Below, one piece after another: positions 63,291-64,000 of a stretch of 64,000 nucleotides of DNA. Every line of letters begins with the position of its first letter. Position 1 is the first letter of the stretch. A program made the position numbers and the translations under genes. Source of the DNA: Allolobophora icterica (Eukaryota; Annelida; Clitellata; Crassiclitellata; Lumbricidae); contig OY744611.1 of assembly GCA_963556255.1 (NCBI GenBank), forward strand, positions 67,001 to 131,000, in the 5' to 3' direction. A model generated the notes under the pieces. It was given only the letters and a program-made list of their open reading frames with translations, was not told the DNA's origin and made no database searches.

Positions 63291-64000
63291 TTATTTTCGA
63301 CTAAGATTGTAAATATTGAGTCCTTCTCTTGAATTAAAACATCCTCCAACGATCAGTTGTTTCTTTTCTTCGTCGTAATACAATCGCTTTGGCCTTTGGA
63401 TACTTGTTTCTTCTTCTCTTGTTGGGCAAAGAATTCGATTAAAGTTTAGATCGGAATCCAAGAAAATCACTCTGCCATTCCCTCGGTCAGCCACAAACAC
63501 TTGATCATCTGAGTTGACTGAGAGATAATTGGAATAAAGAATAAGATCATTCAGTTCTTGTGTTTCATTTGAAGGAATAAAACGACGGATGACCGTCTGT
63601 CCATCGCCGGTCACTTCACTTATGATAAACCTAAGATCCATCAATAGCCCATCGGCCTTCCCTTTTTTTCCCTCTTCAATCAACCCGTGAATGATGATTA
63701 AATTTCCAGTAGATGTCTCCACCGCATGCTGAGGGTTCTTGATTTCTTTTGGCAATTGAATGGAACGAAGAAGTTCTGCAGCTGATCCGTAGATATTCAA
63801 AATGGACGATGACTCATTGGACGATGACTTATTGACCAACAACAACTGACCATCCCTGGACACTGACAGAGTATGTGACTCATATTCAATGGTCAGCCAT
63901 TTGATGATTTTGTATTGGCCACCTGTTTCTCTGGTGATCTTCCAGACACATTTTTCAAACTTGCCGCTTAAGACATAAAGACAATTTTCCTTCTCATTGG
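63291..64000 (-). CDS. Beta-propeller terminal exon, gene A duplicate, partial
   Basis: Identical in the visible part to 5507-6216 and cut at its 5' side by the window end. The frame is open throughout, the stop at 63291-63293 and the overlapping AATAAA are kept. If the duplication is real, this is a second intact copy of the propeller exon; the splice acceptor would fall at 64240 outside the window. Confidence 0.75.
   Translation of the reverse strand, partial: NEKENCLYVLSGKFEKCVWKITRETGGQYKIIKWLTIEYESHTLSVSRDGQLLLVNKSSSNESSSILNIYGSAAELLRSIQLPKEIKNPQHAVETSTGNLIIIHGLIEEGKKGKADGLLMDLRFIISEVTGDGQTVIRRFIPSNETQELNDLILYSNYLSVNSDDQVFVADRGNGRVIFLDSDLNFNRILCPTREEETSIQRPKRLYYDEEKKQLIVGGCFNSREGLNIYNLSRK

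Larger units (their letters stand above)
57785..64000. repeat. Right copy of the long duplication
   Basis: Matches 1-6216 at an offset of 57,784 with the substitutions given there. It is cut by the window end. Confidence 0.95.

Overview
This is a window of invertebrate metazoan nuclear DNA. It is AT-rich and gene-poor, has spliced genes with GT-AG introns, and is packed with transposable elements of many classes, microsatellites and minisatellites. I see no prokaryotic, organellar or viral gene organisation. The TE mix (THAP-type P element, Merlin, hAT and piggyBac-type MITEs, RTE- and CR1/L2-like LINEs, tRNA-derived SINEs) points to an invertebrate such as a marine deuterostome, lophotrochozoan or non-insect arthropod. 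I cannot name the species.

Layout. Positions 1-6216 recur almost base for base at 57785-64000 (offset 57,784; three substitutions noticed), so the window spans slightly more than one unit of a 57.8-kb repeat, or is an assembly overlap. A 35-bp minisatellite with a 175-bp higher-order period lies at both copies' left edge. The duplicated block holds a SINE, LINE fragments, two hAT-type non-autonomous elements and a beta-propeller gene. 8.6-12.2 kb holds a minus-strand gene whose exons encode an F-box-like motif, a CARD-like domain and a TRADD-N-like domain. 14.6 kb has a propeller C-terminal fragment next to a decayed DNA transposon (14849-17080). 19242-24715 is a P-element-like transposon with terminal inverted repeats (TIRs), an 8-bp target-site duplication (TSD) and a THAP transposase broken by one TAG. 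24.8-26.6 kb holds two exons of another minus-strand gene. 29.3-32.2 kb is a nearly full LINE. 32275-32926 is a piggyBac-type MITE. 32.9-34.0 kb holds a decayed conserved ORF. 34328-35486 is a complete Merlin transposon, also with one TAG. 36-48 kb is mostly TE debris and tandem arrays. 49.1-50.9 kb is a conserved gene of unknown function split by an RTE-like LINE. 53.1-55.4 kb is a second F-box gene, joined to a beta-propeller.

The most interesting theme is the dispersed set of modular genes. F-box-like exons start in phase 0 and end in phase 1; CARD, TRADD-N-like, beta-propeller and linker exons all accept phase 1. They could be spliced interchangeably, and the CARD and TRADD-N-like modules suggest death-fold or innate-immune adaptors coupled to ubiquitin ligase recruitment. 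Transposons have repeatedly hit these genes: a hAT MITE supplies the stop codon of the CARD gene, a P element sits 75 bp beyond another gene's stop, and a DNA transposon lies 22 bp upstream of a propeller exon. Domain assignments were made by eye and need profile searches.
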